Assembly (NCBI RefSeq): GCF_900101835.1
Contig: NZ_FNAF01000003.1
Span: forward strand, 124,001 to 188,000
Direction: 5' to 3'
Origin: Peptococcus niger
GTDB taxonomy: Bacteria; Bacillota; Peptococcia; Peptococcales; Peptococcaceae
Length of the DNA stretch: 64,000 bases
Numbering within the stretch: position 1 is the first letter of the stretch; every line of letters starts with the position of its first letter. Shown piece after piece: positions 1 through 9,357 of the stretch. The notes under the pieces are model-generated. The model saw only the letters and a list, made by a program, of their open reading frames with translations. It made no database searches and had not been told where the DNA came from. The position numbers and the translations under genes are program-made.

Positions 1-369
1 ATCGGTGACGCCCAGGACATTGACAATAAAGTCCGTGAATTCGTAAATTTTATCGGCCATTTTAGCGGCCCGCATTTGCCAGGACGGCTCGTCTTTAAAC
101 AACTGCGGGTATTCGTGCTTCATGGCGAAGGCACAGGAGCCGGATAAACTGACAATGTATTCAGCATCTTCAAAAGCGTTAATTGTGTTTTTCATAGCGG
201 CTTTGGAAGCTTGCACATAGCCGGAATTGATCATCGGTTGTCCGCAGCAAGCCTGCTTTTCCGGAACGACGATGTCGCAGCCGAGGCGCTCCAATACCTC
301 AACAGCAGCAATGCCCACTTGGGGGTAGAACATGTCTACCATGCATTGCGTAAACAAATGGATTTTCAT
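1..369 (-). CDS. lutA: Lactate utilisation Fe-S protein LutA, N-terminal part
   Basis: The first 123 residues of a minus-strand gene that runs off the left edge. It begins [19 protein letters not shown] and carries the CCGQPM cysteine-rich motif of the CCG domain family. LutA/YkgE proteins act with LutB and LutC as a cytoplasmic Fe-S L-lactate oxidising complex. A strong ribosome site (GAGGAAGGTG) precedes the ATG at 369. A lactate permease at 13.3 kb and the Rrf2 regulator next door fit a lactate role. A glycolate oxidase or heterodisulfide-reductase-like CCG subunit is the alternative; the start of the protein favours LutA. Confidence 0.85.
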   Translation of the reverse strand, partial: MKIHLFTQCMVDMFYPQVGIAAVEVLERLGCDIVVPEKQACCGQPMINSGYVQASKAAMKNTINAFEDAEYIVSLSGSCAFAMKHEYPQLFKDEPSWQMRAAKMADKIYEFTDFIVNVLGVTD

Positions 370-437
370 ATTTACACCTTCCTCAATGTTATAGTCCCTC
401 GTTTAAATTCAGAGTGACAGTCAAAAAAGTTATCTAT

Positions 438-466
438 AGTATAACAGGCTATGCAATGAACTGCAA
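438..466 (-). promoter_or_regulatory. Promoter for lutA
   Basis: On the minus strand TTGCAG (466-461) and TATACT (443-438) are separated by 17 bases, about 70 bases upstream of the lutA start. Confidence 0.6.
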
Positions 467-744
467 AAGAATTTAACCAACAATTAATCATTTAGACGCT
501 TAAGTCCATAAAGGATTCTTATAATAAACTTATGTTTAAATTTACAGAATAAATAAATTTGTGTGGAAGTTGCGAAAAAGAGAGAGGCTTGTAGGCAGCG
601 TATTTTTTATAAAAGGAGCAAAATTTCAGTATAGAAAATAATGCATGAATTTGCACATTTGTAGAATTGAATGAATAAAAATCCTGTCCGGCAGCTGGGG
701 TCTAGAGGGGAGGAATCGGTCGCCCAGCGCTTGCTGCTTAATAT
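467..744. other. Intergenic region without a supported gene
   Basis: AT-rich spacer between the lutA promoter and the Rrf2 gene terminator. Short open frames here have no ribosome site or recognisable product. Confidence 0.5.
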
Positions 745-788
745 AAAACAGACCGGTTGCTTCCAGTGTACCGGAAGCAACCGGTCTG
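745..788 (-). terminator. Terminator of the Rrf2 gene
   Basis: Perfect 16-base inverted arms (749-764 and 773-788) with an 8-base loop. Read on the minus strand it is followed by a short U run, 27 bases after the Rrf2 stop codon. Confidence 0.85.
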
Positions 789-814
789 CCTTGTGGTTTT
801 CTTTTCATTAAACA

Positions 815-1261
815 CTAGCCATCAACTGGCTTTAAGTCATCTATAAGTTGCTGGTTGTGCTGGAGCTGGTCTAGGGTTACGCTTTTCAAGTGTTTATCAA
901 GGTTGGTCTGGATATCCGAAAAAACATTGTGTACGGCGCAATGGCTGGACGCATTGCGTCCGCAGGCGGCGGGGTTGTGCAGGCATTCGCTGACCACAAG
1001 ATCATCGTCCATGGCGGCAATGACATCGTACAAGGTGATATCTTCGGGTTGGCGCACTAAAGCGAAACCGCCATTTTTGCCTTGGAAAGATTCGATAAAG
1101 CCGGCGCGTTTTAGGTGAGGGACAATTTTCAAAAAATAATTATAAGGAATACGCATGTCTTCGGCGATAATTTTACCGGTCACACTGACGCCCAAGGGGG
1201 CATTAGCGGATAAAAACAGCAAAATACGAATCGCATAATCAGTTGTAACGTTTAGAGCCAT
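815..1261 (-). CDS. Rrf2 family transcriptional regulator
   Basis: A 148-residue winged-helix regulator starting MALNVTTDYAIRILLFL, typical of the Rrf2/IscR/NsrR family. The recognition-helix region reads IPYNYFLKIVPHLKRAG. Three cysteines spaced C-x6-C-x7-C (CLHNPAAC..C) sit where Rrf2 proteins bind an Fe-S cluster, so it probably senses redox state, NO or iron-sulfur supply. The start is the ATG at 1261, which has AGGAGG upstream; a longer reading to 1279 lacks a ribosome site. Its target cannot be read from the sequence; the adjacent lut genes are a reasonable guess. Confidence 0.85.
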   Translation of the reverse strand: MALNVTTDYAIRILLFLSANAPLGVSVTGKIIAEDMRIPYNYFLKIVPHLKRAGFIESFQGKNGGFALVRQPEDITLYDVIAAMDDDLVVSECLHNPAACGRNASSHCAVHNVFSDIQTNLDKHLKSVTLDQLQHNQQLIDDLKPVDG

Positions 1262-1321
1262 TTGAATCCTCCTAAACAAATGCGGTTCTGGACCTCCTGC
1301 TACAGGTTATATTAACAAAAT

Positions 1322-1360
1322 AAAACAATAGCCCAACCGCTAACCGTCATGCAGTTGGGC
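1322..1360 (-). terminator. Terminator after tRNA-Gly
   Basis: Inverted arms GCCCAAC (1331-1337) and GTTGGGC (1354-1360), followed on the minus strand by TATTGTTTTAT, directly after tRNA-Gly. Confidence 0.6.
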
Positions 1361-1365
1361 AATGA

Positions 1366-1436
1366 AGCGGATGAAGGGAATCGAACCCTCGTTTTCAGCT
1401 TGGGAAGCTGATGTTCTACCATTGAACCACATCCGC
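1366..1436 (-). tRNA. tRNA-Gly (CCC)
   Basis: Full cloverleaf on the minus strand with acceptor GCGGATG/CATCCGC, T-arm GGTTCGATTCC and anticodon loop TTCCCAA, which gives anticodon CCC. No CCA is encoded. Confidence 0.93.
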
Positions 1437-1575
1437 ACGGTACCTTGTCTTATCTAGGTGTATTATAAAGAAAGACGGTTCCTTTGTCAATTTCTTTATT
1501 GAAACATTTGATAATAGCTTTTAGACAATAAAGCACTTGCCTTCATGAAGAAGCGGTCTAAAATCGGGTAAATCG

Positions 1576-1604
1576 TTGACCTCATTTCCCTTTTCAAGTA
1601 GAAT
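1576..1604 (+). promoter_or_regulatory. Promoter for murA
   Basis: TTGACC (1576-1581), 17-base spacer, TAGAAT (1599-1604), upstream of the murA leader. Confidence 0.7.
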
Positions 1605-1629
1605 AGAAAGGCAAGTAAGGACAAAAGAG

Positions 1630-1667
1630 TAGGAGGTGGAGACTCGGCGCAGGCCGAGACGATCAGT
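1630..1667 (+). promoter_or_regulatory. murA leader: ribosome site separated from the start by a hairpin
   Basis: AGGAGGTGGAG (1631-1641) is the only strong Shine-Dalgarno site, but it ends about 27-30 bases before the TTG start. Between them is a perfect hairpin, CTCGGC-gcag-GCCGAG (1643-1658). Folding it would bring the ribosome site near normal spacing. No other start codon in the murA frame lies between the site and the TTG. Confidence 0.5.
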
Positions 1668-2930
1668 TTGGAAAAAATTGTCGTATCCGGTCAACAGAAG
1701 CTATCCGGGGAAGTTGCCATCAGCGGGGCAAAAAATGCCGTGTTGCCGATTATTGTGGCCACGCTTTTAACGGAAGACCAATGTACCCTATATGATGTGC
1801 CGCATCTGGCGGACGTACAAACCATCTCCGAAGTGCTGCAGTCTTTGGGAGCCGGGGTTAACTATCACGGCCATACCATGGTTATAGACGGTGCCGGCGT
1901 TTCTCAAACAGAAGCACCCTATGAATATGTACAAAAAATGCGCGCTTCCGTGTTGATTATGGGGCCGCTTTTGGCACGGTTTGGGAAAGTGAATCTGTCC
2001 ATGCCCGGTGGATGTGCCATTGGGACGCGCCCGATTGATTTGCACTTGAAGGGCCTGGAGCTCTTAGGGGCCACCATCCATATTGATGAAGACGGCGTCC
2101 ACGCAGAAAGCGATGGTCGTTTAAAAGGCAACGATATTTTTCTGCGGGTGCCCTCTGTAGGCGCTACAGAAAACTTAATGATGGCGGCCAGTTTGGCGGA
2201 AGGCTGTACGCGGATTGAAAATGCTGCGGAAGAACCGGAAATTGTGGACCTGGCCAATATGCTCAATGCCATGGGCGCAGATATCCGCGGCGCCGGCACC
2301 TCTATGATTCGCATTAACGGTGTCCCGCGCTTGCATGGGGCGGCGCATACCATTATTCCAGACCGTATTGAAGCCGGCAGTTACCTGTTGGCCGGTGCTA
2401 TTACCAAAAGCCGGATCAAAGTGACCAATTGCATTGCTGAACACCTGCGGCCTGTCTTGGATAAAATTATTGAAAGCGGCGCAGAGGTTATTGTTAATGA
2501 AGAGGCCATGACCGTCGAGGTCATCGGCGGAGAACATATTCTCCCGGTGGATATTAAAACCATGCCTTATCCCGGCTTTCCCACCGATATGCAGTCGCAG
2601 TTTATGGCCTATATGTGCATGGCGGAGGGCGCTTCTCATTTTACCGAAACCATATTTGAAAATCGTTTTATGCATGTTGATGAATTGCGAAAGATGGGGG
2701 CCAACATTCAAATTGACGGCAAAAATGCCTTTGTTAATGGCGTGCCGTCCCTCTATGGGGCCGATGTCAAGGCCACCGATTTACGTGCCGGCGCGGCCTT
2801 ATTAATTGCAGCCTTGGCGGCTCAAGGCGAAACCACGATCGGCCAGCTGCACCATTTGGATAGGGGCTATGAGGATTTGATTGGTAAATTTAGGCAATTG
2901 GGTGCAAAAATTCAGCGTGTGGAGATGTAA
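1668..2930 (+). CDS. murA: UDP-N-acetylglucosamine 1-carboxyvinyltransferase MurA
   Basis: First committed step of peptidoglycan synthesis: transfers enolpyruvate from PEP to UDP-GlcNAc in the cytoplasm. The 420-residue protein is full length. It shows the N-terminal SGAKNAVLP substrate motif, the loop MPGGCAIGTRPID with catalytic Cys116, and the conserved IIPDRIEAG, PGFPTDMQSQ and ATDLRAGAAL segments. It starts with TTG; the N-terminus MEKIVVSG matches other MurA proteins, so the start is secure despite the distant ribosome site. It has its own promoter and is followed by the rubredoxin gene. Confidence 0.97.
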   Translation: MEKIVVSGQQKLSGEVAISGAKNAVLPIIVATLLTEDQCTLYDVPHLADVQTISEVLQSLGAGVNYHGHTMVIDGAGVSQTEAPYEYVQKMRASVLIMGPLLARFGKVNLSMPGGCAIGTRPIDLHLKGLELLGATIHIDEDGVHAESDGRLKGNDIFLRVPSVGATENLMMAASLAEGCTRIENAAEEPEIVDLANMLNAMGADIRGAGTSMIRINGVPRLHGAAHTIIPDRIEAGSYLLAGAITKSRIKVTNCIAEHLRPVLDKIIESGAEVIVNEEAMTVEVIGGEHILPVDIKTMPYPGFPTDMQSQFMAYMCMAEGASHFTETIFENRFMHVDELRKMGANIQIDGKNAFVNGVPSLYGADVKATDLRAGAALLIAALAAQGETTIGQLHHLDRGYEDLIGKFRQLGAKIQRVEM

Positions 2931-2933
2931 AGC

Positions 2934-2963
2934 TTGTTAGGCCCGCGCTAATGTGGGTATAAT
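2934..2963 (+). promoter_or_regulatory. Promoter for rubredoxin
   Basis: TTGTTA (2934-2939), 18-base spacer, TATAAT (2958-2963). A small ACTTC-GTGG-GAAGT hairpin lies in the leader before the ribosome site. Confidence 0.6.
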
Positions 2964-3027
2964 AAAAGCAGACGCCCAAAATACTACTTCGTGGGAAGTC
3001 GCTGACAAAAAGAGAGGAGATTTTAAG

Positions 3028-3189
3028 ATGGACAAATATGTATGCGATCTTTGCGGTTATGTTTATGACCCTGCTAAAGGGGATGCTGACGGTGGTATTG
3101 AACCGGGTACAGCTTTTGCTGATCTTCCGGAAGATTGGGTTTGCCCGATGTGCGGCGCAGACAAGAGCCAATTCAGCAAAGAAGAATAA
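3028..3189 (+). CDS. Rubredoxin
   Basis: A 53-residue one-iron electron carrier. The two metal-binding motifs [10 protein letters not shown] and [11 protein letters not shown] give the four cysteine ligands, and the protein is acidic and full length for the family. The start is the ATG at 3028 behind AGAGGAG. Rubredoxins in anaerobes often donate electrons to oxygen- or peroxide-detoxifying enzymes, but no such partner is adjacent, so its partner is open. A terminator follows. Confidence 0.95.
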   Translation: MDKYVCDLCGYVYDPAKGDADGGIEPGTAFADLPEDWVCPMCGADKSQFSKEE

Positions 3190-3204
3190 TTTTATAAATG
3201 TAAG

Positions 3205-3229
3205 AGCGTCCGTCAAGGGCGCTTTTTTT
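3205..3229 (+). terminator. Terminator after rubredoxin
   Basis: Seven-pair stem AGCGTCC/GGGCGCT with a 5-base loop, followed by seven Ts. Confidence 0.75.
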
Positions 3230-3307
3230 GCTGCCTGTCTGTATTTGTGGCTGGATTACTTGACGAGTAAAGAAATTTTTGCTAAGATACATATCCGTGA
3301 GAATCAT

Positions 3308-3392
3308 GGAGAGGTGGCCGAGCGGTTGAAGGCGGCGGTCTTGAAAACCGTTGATCCGAAAGGTTCCGTGGGTTCGAATCCCACCCTCTCCG
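3308..3392 (+). tRNA. tRNA-Ser (TGA)
   Basis: Acceptor GGAGAGG/CCTCTCC, long variable arm, T-arm GGGTTCGAATCCC, anticodon loop CTTGAAA giving TGA. 85 nt. Confidence 0.95.
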
Positions 3393-3501
3393 TTGCCTTC
3401 GCCAATCGGAGCCAGGATAGTTGTAAAATTAATTGTCGGTTTTTGTGAAGAACTGCTGGACAAGCCGAGCATGATTTGATACAATATCTCTTGCGTTCAC
3501 T

Positions 3502-3588
3502 GGAGAGATGACCGAGAGGCCGAAGGTGCTCCCCTGCTAAGGGAGTATACGGGGAACCGTATCGAGGGTTCGAATCCCTCTCTCTCCG
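3502..3588 (+). tRNA. tRNA-Ser (GCT)
   Basis: Acceptor GGAGAGA/TCTCTCC, long variable arm (TACGGGGAACCGTA), T-arm GGGTTCGAATCCC, anticodon GCT in CTGCTAA. 87 nt. Confidence 0.95.
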
Positions 3589-3589
3589 T

Positions 3590-3640
3590 AGAGAGGTTAA
3601 GCCCATTCGAAACCGTTGTATAGGGGTCGAATCTCTCGAA
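3590..3640 (+). other. Possible decayed tRNA fragment
   Basis: Between tRNA-Ser and tRNA-Arg, AGAGAGG near the start and GGGGTCGAATCTCTC near the end resemble the acceptor and T-arm of the serine tRNAs, but no anticodon arm can be built. It may be a remnant of a duplicated tRNA or only processing spacer. Confidence 0.3.
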
Positions 3641-3650
3641 AACAGAATAT

Positions 3651-3724
3651 GCGCCGCTAGCTCAGCTGGATAGAGTGTCTGGCTACGGACCAGAAGGTCA
3701 GGGGTTCGAATCCCTTGCGGCGCG
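3651..3724 (+). tRNA. tRNA-Arg (ACG)
   Basis: Acceptor GCGCCGC/GCGGCGC, D-arm AGCTCAGCTGGATAGAG, T-arm GGGGTTCGAATCCC, anticodon ACG in CTACGGA. 74 nt. Confidence 0.95.
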
Positions 3725-3730
3725 GCCTTG

Positions 3731-3757
3731 GCCCTTGCTTATGCAAGGGCTTTTTTT
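3731..3757 (+). terminator. Terminator of the tRNA group
   Basis: GCCCTTGC-ttat-GCAAGGGC followed by seven Ts. Confidence 0.9.
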
Positions 3758-3786
3758 GTAGGACAAAAGCCATCGGGCAGCAGAGT

Positions 3787-3830
3787 AGGCCCCGCCTTAA
3801 TCATGAGGCGGGGCCTATTTTGCTTTTCGG
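3787..3830 (+). terminator. Second terminator-like hairpin
   Basis: Perfect 11-base arms AGGCCCCGCCT (3787-3797) and AGGCGGGGCCT (3806-3816) followed by ATTTTGCTTTT. The rest of the spacer up to the leuS promoter shows no gene and no recognisable T-box. Confidence 0.6.
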
Positions 3831-3974
3831 GGGGTGTTTTTCTACGGAACTCAGTTTGATTTTAGGTTTAGCTGGCATCGTGCAAACACCTGCTAATTTA
3901 AACAGGACCAATCGTGCTTACAGCATGGCCTGTCAATGTGGGGTGAGCAATTTGGCTTATTCCCGGTGATTGCG

Positions 3975-4003
3975 TTGACGGCCTTTCTTGCAAACCGTAT
4001 AAT
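3975..4003 (+). promoter_or_regulatory. Promoter for leuS
   Basis: TTGACG (3975-3980), 17-base spacer, TATAAT (3998-4003), about 45 bases before the leuS start. Confidence 0.85.
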
Positions 4004-4046
4004 AATGCCAATACATGCGGCAGGGACGCAGAGGGGGAATTGAAAT

Positions 4047-6503
4047 ATGAAAGAACAATATCTCGCAGCTGAGATTGAACAAAAATGGCAAGAGCGCTGG
4101 GCGGCATCGGACCTTTATCAAACGAATGATGCGGCAGACAAGCCGTCCTATTATTGCCTGGAAATGTTCCCGTATCCAAGTGGTAACTTGCACATGGGAC
4201 ATGTTCGCAATTATTCCATTGGCGACGTGGTGGCGCGCTTTAAGACGATGCGGGGCTACAATGTGCTGCACCCGATGGGCTGGGACGCCTTCGGTTTGCC
4301 GGCTGAAAATGCGGCCATTAAACACGGCGTGGCGCCGGCACGGTGGACAAAGGAAAACATTGCGACCATGAAACGCCAGTTTAAGCAACTGGGGCTTTCT
4401 TTTGATTGGGATCGGGAAGTGACCACTTGCCTGCCGGATTATTACCGCTGGACGCAATGGCTTTTCTTGCAATTTTATCAGGCCGGTTTGGCTTATAAAA
4501 AAGAAGGGCGTGTCAACTGGTGCCCCTCCTGTCAGACGGTTTTGGCCAATGAGCAGGTGGTGGATGGCGCCTGTGAACGGTGCGGTACAGAAGTGCATAA
4601 GAAGGCGCTGGAACAATGGTATTTCCGCATTACCGACTATGCAGACCGTTTGCTGGCGGACTTGCGGCTCTTGGACGGTTGGCCGAAAAAAGTTCGCACC
4701 ATGCAGGAAAATTGGATTGGCCGCTCTGAAGGGGCCATGATTACCTTTAAGCTGGAAACGGGAGACGATATTGAGGTCTATACAACCCGTCCGGACACGC
4801 TGTTTGGGGCGACCTACCTGGTTTTTGCGCCGGAGCATCAATTGGTTGAAAAGCTTATTGCTGGGAAGCCGGAGGCTGAGGCGGTCCGGGCTTTTGCAGA
4901 CCGCATGAGCCACTTGACAGACTTGGAGCGGACCGGGGATACAGCTGAAAAAGAAGGGCTGCCTACGGGCGCTTATGCCATCAACCCGATCAATGGAGCA
5001 AAAATCCCTGTATGGGTGGGCAACTATGTTATTGCCGATTATGGCACAGGGGCGGTCATGGGGGTTCCCTCCGGTGACCAACGGGACTTCTTGTTTGCCA
5101 AAAAATACGACCTGCCGATGATTCCGGTGGTCAGTGCGACCGGTGAGGACGTTCAAGCGGCGGATATGACCGAGGCTTATGTTGAACCGGGGAAACTGAT
5201 CAATTCCGGCGCCTACACAGGCATGGATAATGTGGCTGCAATGGAGGCCATCGTTGAGGCCCTGGGCCAAAAGGGGGCTGGACGCAAAACGGTGAACTAC
5301 CGTTTGCGCGACTGGCTGATTTCCCGTCAACGCTTCTGGGGCGCGCCGATTCCTATTGTGTATTGTGACCATTGTGGTACGGTGGCTGTCCCGGAAGACC
5401 AGCTGCCGGTGCGCTTGCCGGAAGATGTTGACTTTAAGCCGACCGGTGAATCGCCGCTGAATGATGCGCCGGATTTTGTCCACACCACCTGCCCGAAATG
5501 CGGTGGTCCGGCCCGTCGGGAAACGGATACCATGGATACCTTTGTCTGCTCCAGCTGGTACTTTATGCGGTATACAGACGCCCAAAACACCACCCTGCCT
5601 TTTGCTAAAGACAAGGCGGACAAATGGCTGCCGGTAGACCAATACATCGGCGGGGTGGAACATGCCATCTTGCACCTGCTCTATGCGCGGTTTTTCACGA
5701 AAGTTTTAAAAGATAGGGGGCTGGTCTCGGCAGAGGAACCCTTTAAAAACTTGCTCACCCAGGGCATGGTGCTCAAAGACGGCGCGAAAATGAGCAAATC
5801 CAAAGGGAATATCGTCAGTCCTGAGGACATTATGCGGACCTACGGCGCCGATACAGCTCGCTTGTTTATTCTCTTTGCAGCGCCGCCGGAACGGGATTTG
5901 GAGTGGAACGACAGCGCAGTAGAAGGGTGTTACCGCTTCTTAGGGCGTGTTTATCGCTTTGTCCAGCGGTACTTGGCAGCCTCCGAAGGTGGGGGAGATC
6001 CGGCCAGGGAAAAAGAATTGCGCTACTTGGCGCACACCTCTTTGGCACGCATTACAGAGGACATTGACCAGCGGTTTAACTTTAATACAGCGGTCAGCGC
6101 CATTATGGAACTGGTCAACGGCCTTTACGCAGCCATGGATGCCTATGATGACAAACGCTCGCCGGCTATTGATGAAGCGACGGATATTCTGGTACATGTG
6201 CTGGCGCCTTTTGTACCGCACCTGGCAGAAGAACTTTGGGCGGCCCTGGGCCATGAAGCAAGCGTCCACCTGGAGACCTGGCCCCAGTATGATGAAAGCG
6301 CCCTAGTCCAGGATGAAGTGGAGATGGTGGTGCAGATTAACGGGAAGGTCCGGGAGCACATCACTGTTGATGTGGCTTTGAGCAGGGAAGAAGTGGCTGA
6401 ACAGGCGCTGGCGGATGAACGGGTACAGGCCTTGATCGCAGGAAAAACAGTGCGCAAGACCATTGTTGTGCCGAAAAAACTGATTAACTTTGTCGTCGGA
6501 TAA
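4047..6503 (+). CDS. leuS: Leucine--tRNA ligase
   Basis: Class Ia synthetase charging tRNA-Leu in the cytoplasm. The 818-residue protein is the usual bacterial length. The HIGH signature appears as HMGH in [13 protein letters not shown] and the KMSKS loop as KMSKSKGN near residue 580. The CP1 editing domain ([12 protein letters not shown]) lies between them, and there are zinc-like cysteine pairs (CPSC, CERC). The gene has its own promoter and is followed 10 bases later by cbiA/dsrN, so the two are probably co-transcribed. Confidence 0.98.
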   Translation: MKEQYLAAEIEQKWQERWAASDLYQTNDAADKPSYYCLEMFPYPSGNLHMGHVRNYSIGDVVARFKTMRGYNVLHPMGWDAFGLPAENAAIKHGVAPARWTKENIATMKRQFKQLGLSFDWDREVTTCLPDYYRWTQWLFLQFYQAGLAYKKEGRVNWCPSCQTVLANEQVVDGACERCGTEVHKKALEQWYFRITDYADRLLADLRLLDGWPKKVRTMQENWIGRSEGAMITFKLETGDDIEVYTTRPDTLFGATYLVFAPEHQLVEKLIAGKPEAEAVRAFADRMSHLTDLERTGDTAEKEGLPTGAYAINPINGAKIPVWVGNYVIADYGTGAVMGVPSGDQRDFLFAKKYDLPMIPVVSATGEDVQAADMTEAYVEPGKLINSGAYTGMDNVAAMEAIVEALGQKGAGRKTVNYRLRDWLISRQRFWGAPIPIVYCDHCGTVAVPEDQLPVRLPEDVDFKPTGESPLNDAPDFVHTTCPKCGGPARRETDTMDTFVCSSWYFMRYTDAQNTTLPFAKDKADKWLPVDQYIGGVEHAILHLLYARFFTKVLKDRGLVSAEEPFKNLLTQGMVLKDGAKMSKSKGNIVSPEDIMRTYGADTARLFILFAAPPERDLEWNDSAVEGCYRFLGRVYRFVQRYLAASEGGGDPAREKELRYLAHTSLARITEDIDQRFNFNTAVSAIMELVNGLYAAMDAYDDKRSPAIDEATDILVHVLAPFVPHLAEELWAALGHEASVHLETWPQYDESALVQDEVEMVVQINGKVREHITVDVALSREEVAEQALADERVQALIAGKTVRKTIVVPKKLINFVVG

Positions 6504-6512
6504 GGGGGCGCT

Positions 6513-7919
6513 ATGGCAACTGAATTTCCAAGACTGATGATTGCCGCCATTCAGGGCATGAGCGGTAAGACAACGGTCACTATTGGGTTGTTGAAGGCGC
6601 TGAAGGATCGCGGTTTGCGGGCCCAGCCCTATAAAAAAGGCCCGGATTATATTGATCCCAGTTGGGCCACCATCGCCTCCGGTGTTCCTTGCCGCAACCT
6701 GGATGCCATTATGATGCGCGATGACCAGCTGATTCACAGCATGTGCAGCCAGAGCGACAAGGCCGACCTGGCTGTGGTGGAAGGCGCCATGGGCATTTTT
6801 GACGGCTTTGACATTGACGGTTCCAATTCCAGTGCTGAGTTGGCCTGCCTGCTGGATATTCCGGTGATTCTCGTGGTGAGCGGACAACGGATTACGCGCA
6901 GTGTGGCGGCCTTGATCAACGGTGTTGTTCAGTTTGACCAACGCATTCATATTGCCGGCATCATCTTGAACCGGGTGGCACGACCGCGACACTTAAATAT
7001 TATGACCGGGTCTATCGAAAAATATTGTAACGTTCCGATTTTAGGTGCCCTGCCTAAGGGGGACGACATCAAAATACCTGACCGGCACTTAGGGCTGGTG
7101 CCTGCCGGTGAAGAGACGGAATTGCTGTCTCGGGTAGACCGGTTGGGCGAACTGGTGGAGCAACACGTGGACATTGACCGGATCCTGGCCATCGCAAAAG
7201 CGGCACCACCCCTGGCTGATCCCCTGCCCACGCCGCCGGCAGTGGACTTGCCGGTCAAGCCTCGTATCGGTGTTTTCCGCGACCGGGCCTTCAGCTTCTA
7301 TTATCCGGAAAACTTGGAAGCCCTTGTCCAGCAAGGGGCAGACTTGGTCGATGTAGACGCCTTTGCTGATGCCTCTGTTGACGAATTGGATGGGCTGTAC
7401 ATCGGTGGCGGCTTCCCGGAAGTGATGGCGGCGGACCTCTCCGCCAATGAAGCCCTGCGCCGCTCGGTTAAACGTGCTGCAGATGCAGGGAAACCGATCT
7501 ATGCCGAGTGTGGCGGACTCATGTATTTGAGCCGAGGCATTCATACCACAGAAGGCTTTTTCCCCATGTGTGACGTTTTCCCGTGTGAGATTACCATGAC
7601 CAAACGGCCTCAAGGACATGGCTATGCCTTTCAAAGAATTACGGAGGCCAACCCCTTTTTTACGCCGGGTGAACTGATTCGAGGCCATGAATTTCACAAC
7701 TCAAAGGTGGTTTGGCCACCGGAGATTGATCCAGCGGAGCAGGCGTTCGGCTTTCAGACGGAACGCGGTAAGGGCTTAGCGGTTGTGAACGGAATCACAT
7801 ACGATGGCCTGGTCTACCGGAATGTTTTGGCTGGATACCATCATTATCATGCAGCGTCAGATGGCAGGTGGGCGGAAGAATTTGTTAAAATGGCCTTTAA
7901 ACAAGAGCATAAATGCTGA
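6513..7919 (+). CDS. cbiA: Cobyrinate a,c-diamide synthase / siroheme amidase (CbiA/DsrN)
   Basis: An ATP- and glutamine-dependent amidase of 468 residues. The N-terminal half is an ATP-binding domain with a P-loop-like GMSGKTTV and KKGPDYIDP. The C-terminal half is a type 1 glutamine amidotransferase domain with the nucleophile cysteine in AECGGLMYLS. CbiA amidates cobyrinate; its close relative DsrN is thought to amidate siroheme for dissimilatory sulfite reductase. No other cobalamin-synthesis gene is near and dsrA starts about 220 bases downstream, so I favour the DsrN role. The family alone cannot decide between the two. Confidence 0.9.
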   Translation: MATEFPRLMIAAIQGMSGKTTVTIGLLKALKDRGLRAQPYKKGPDYIDPSWATIASGVPCRNLDAIMMRDDQLIHSMCSQSDKADLAVVEGAMGIFDGFDIDGSNSSAELACLLDIPVILVVSGQRITRSVAALINGVVQFDQRIHIAGIILNRVARPRHLNIMTGSIEKYCNVPILGALPKGDDIKIPDRHLGLVPAGEETELLSRVDRLGELVEQHVDIDRILAIAKAAPPLADPLPTPPAVDLPVKPRIGVFRDRAFSFYYPENLEALVQQGADLVDVDAFADASVDELDGLYIGGGFPEVMAADLSANEALRRSVKRAADAGKPIYAECGGLMYLSRGIHTTEGFFPMCDVFPCEITMTKRPQGHGYAFQRITEANPFFTPGELIRGHEFHNSKVVWPPEIDPAEQAFGFQTERGKGLAVVNGITYDGLVYRNVLAGYHHYHAASDGRWAEEFVKMAFKQEHKC

Positions 7920-7942
7920 TTATCCCTTGCATAAGAAAAACG

Positions 7943-7972
7943 TTTCACAAACTTTGTGCAATTGGTTGCAAA
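7943..7972 (+). repeat. Overlapping inverted repeats upstream of dsrA
   Basis: A 19-base dyad, TTTCACAAA-C-TTTGTGCAA (7943-7961, one mismatched pair), overlaps a second dyad, TGCAA-TTGG-TTGCA. The half-sites resemble those of CRP/FNR-type regulators but face outward. A further short palindrome, TTGTCACAA, lies near 8025. No convincing -35/-10 pair was found, so the promoter position is unknown. Confidence 0.4.
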
Positions 7973-8142
7973 ATACAGATATTTGTGGGACACTAGATAC
8001 AGTAGATGGATACACTGGGTTTTTGTCACAACCTACCGGGTGAACACCAAGCTGTACGCCCAATTAATTATCGCTATTCGTTAAAACAGCTGACTGGACC
8101 TGAGTCGAGTGGCTTAGGTCGAACCCAATCACATGGAGGTGT

Positions 8143-9357
8143 ATGGATTTGTCAACTAAGAACAGACCAATGATGGAGGAATTGAAAAAGGGCCGCTGGC
8201 CGTCTTTCATCACTGAGATCGAAAAAAGTGAAGGCAATGAAATGTCACACGAATTGCTCGATCTCTTGGAAGAATCCTATGAACGCAAAGTGCCCTTGTG
8301 GAAACACGGCGGTATTGTAGGCGTTCGCGGTTACGGCGGCGGTGTTGTGGGTCGTTATACTTTAGAACCGGAAAAATATCCGGCTGTTAAAGAGTTCCAC
8401 ACGATGCGTATTAACCAACCGTCCGGCTTTTTCTACACATCAGATGACATTCGCACACTGTGCGACATCTGGGAAAAACACGGCTCCGGCTTAACCAATA
8501 TGCACGGGACCACCGGTGACGCTGTCTTCCTGGGAACCACCACTGACCACTTACAACCGTGCTTTAACGACCTGTCTGATGCAGGTTGGGACTTGGGCGG
8601 TTCCGGTTCTAACCTCAGAACCCCGAGCTGCTGCGTAGGCCCTGGCCGTTGCGAATACGCTTGCATCGACACCTTAGATTTAACTTACAATATTACCATG
8701 GAATACCAAATGGAATTGCACCGCCCGATGTGGCCGTACAAGTCCAAAATTAAAATTTCCGGCTGCCCGAACGACTGCGTATCTTCCACCGCACGTTCTG
8801 ACATCGCCATCATCGGTACCTGGCGCGATGCCATCCAAGTGGACCAGGCAGAAGTGGCCAAATATGCCGACAATGGCATGCCGATGGAAGCTGCTATCGT
8901 AAAACCCTGCCCGACCCAGTGCATTAAATACGATGCAGACAAAAAAGAACTCAATATCGACAACGCCAACTGCAACCGTTGCATGCACTGCATCAACTTA
9001 ATGCCGAAAGCCCTTAAAGTCGGTAAAGAAAAAGGCGCCAGCATCCTGCTCGGCGGTAAAGCAACCATCGTTCAATCTGCCTTCATTGGTTGGGTCGTCG
9101 TTCCCTTCATGAAACTTGACAAAGAAGACGATTATGCCAACCTGAAAGAATTCCTCGAAAACTTGTGGGATTGGTGGGACGAAAACGCTAAAACCCGTGA
9201 ACGTTTGGGCGAATTGATTTACCGTTTAGGCATGAACAGCATGCTGAAATCCATCGGCATGAAACCCGTTCCGCAAATGGTTAAGCATCCGCGTGAAAAT
9301 CCGTACATTTACTGGTATGGCGATGACTTCGAAAATGACACGGAGGTGGCAGAATAA
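8143..9357 (+). CDS. dsrA: Dissimilatory sulfite reductase alpha subunit
   Basis: Catalytic partner in the six-electron reduction of sulfite; DsrAB forms an alpha2beta2 cytoplasmic enzyme with siroheme and Fe4S4 clusters. The 404-residue protein has the cluster-siroheme motifs [12 protein letters not shown] and SGCPNDC, then an inserted ferredoxin domain (CPTQC, CNRCMHC). The ATG at 8143 has GGAGGTG in front. Its stop overlaps the dsrB start (TAATG), indicating coupled translation. The presence of dsrD downstream marks it as the reductive type rather than the sulfur-oxidising type. Confidence 0.97.
   Translation: MDLSTKNRPMMEELKKGRWPSFITEIEKSEGNEMSHELLDLLEESYERKVPLWKHGGIVGVRGYGGGVVGRYTLEPEKYPAVKEFHTMRINQPSGFFYTSDDIRTLCDIWEKHGSGLTNMHGTTGDAVFLGTTTDHLQPCFNDLSDAGWDLGGSGSNLRTPSCCVGPGRCEYACIDTLDLTYNITMEYQMELHRPMWPYKSKIKISGCPNDCVSSTARSDIAIIGTWRDAIQVDQAEVAKYADNGMPMEAAIVKPCPTQCIKYDADKKELNIDNANCNRCMHCINLMPKALKVGKEKGASILLGGKATIVQSAFIGWVVVPFMKLDKEDDYANLKEFLENLWDWWDENAKTRERLGELIYRLGMNSMLKSIGMKPVPQMVKHPRENPYIYWYGDDFENDTEVAE

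Noticed and set aside
3957-5675. Long open frame opposite leuS
   Set aside because: It is entirely antisense to a secure gene, has no ribosome site and no recognisable product.
7943-7961. Rex repressor site before dsrA
   Set aside because: Rex sites have inward-facing TTGTG...CACAA with 8 bases between; here the half-sites face outward with a one-base centre.
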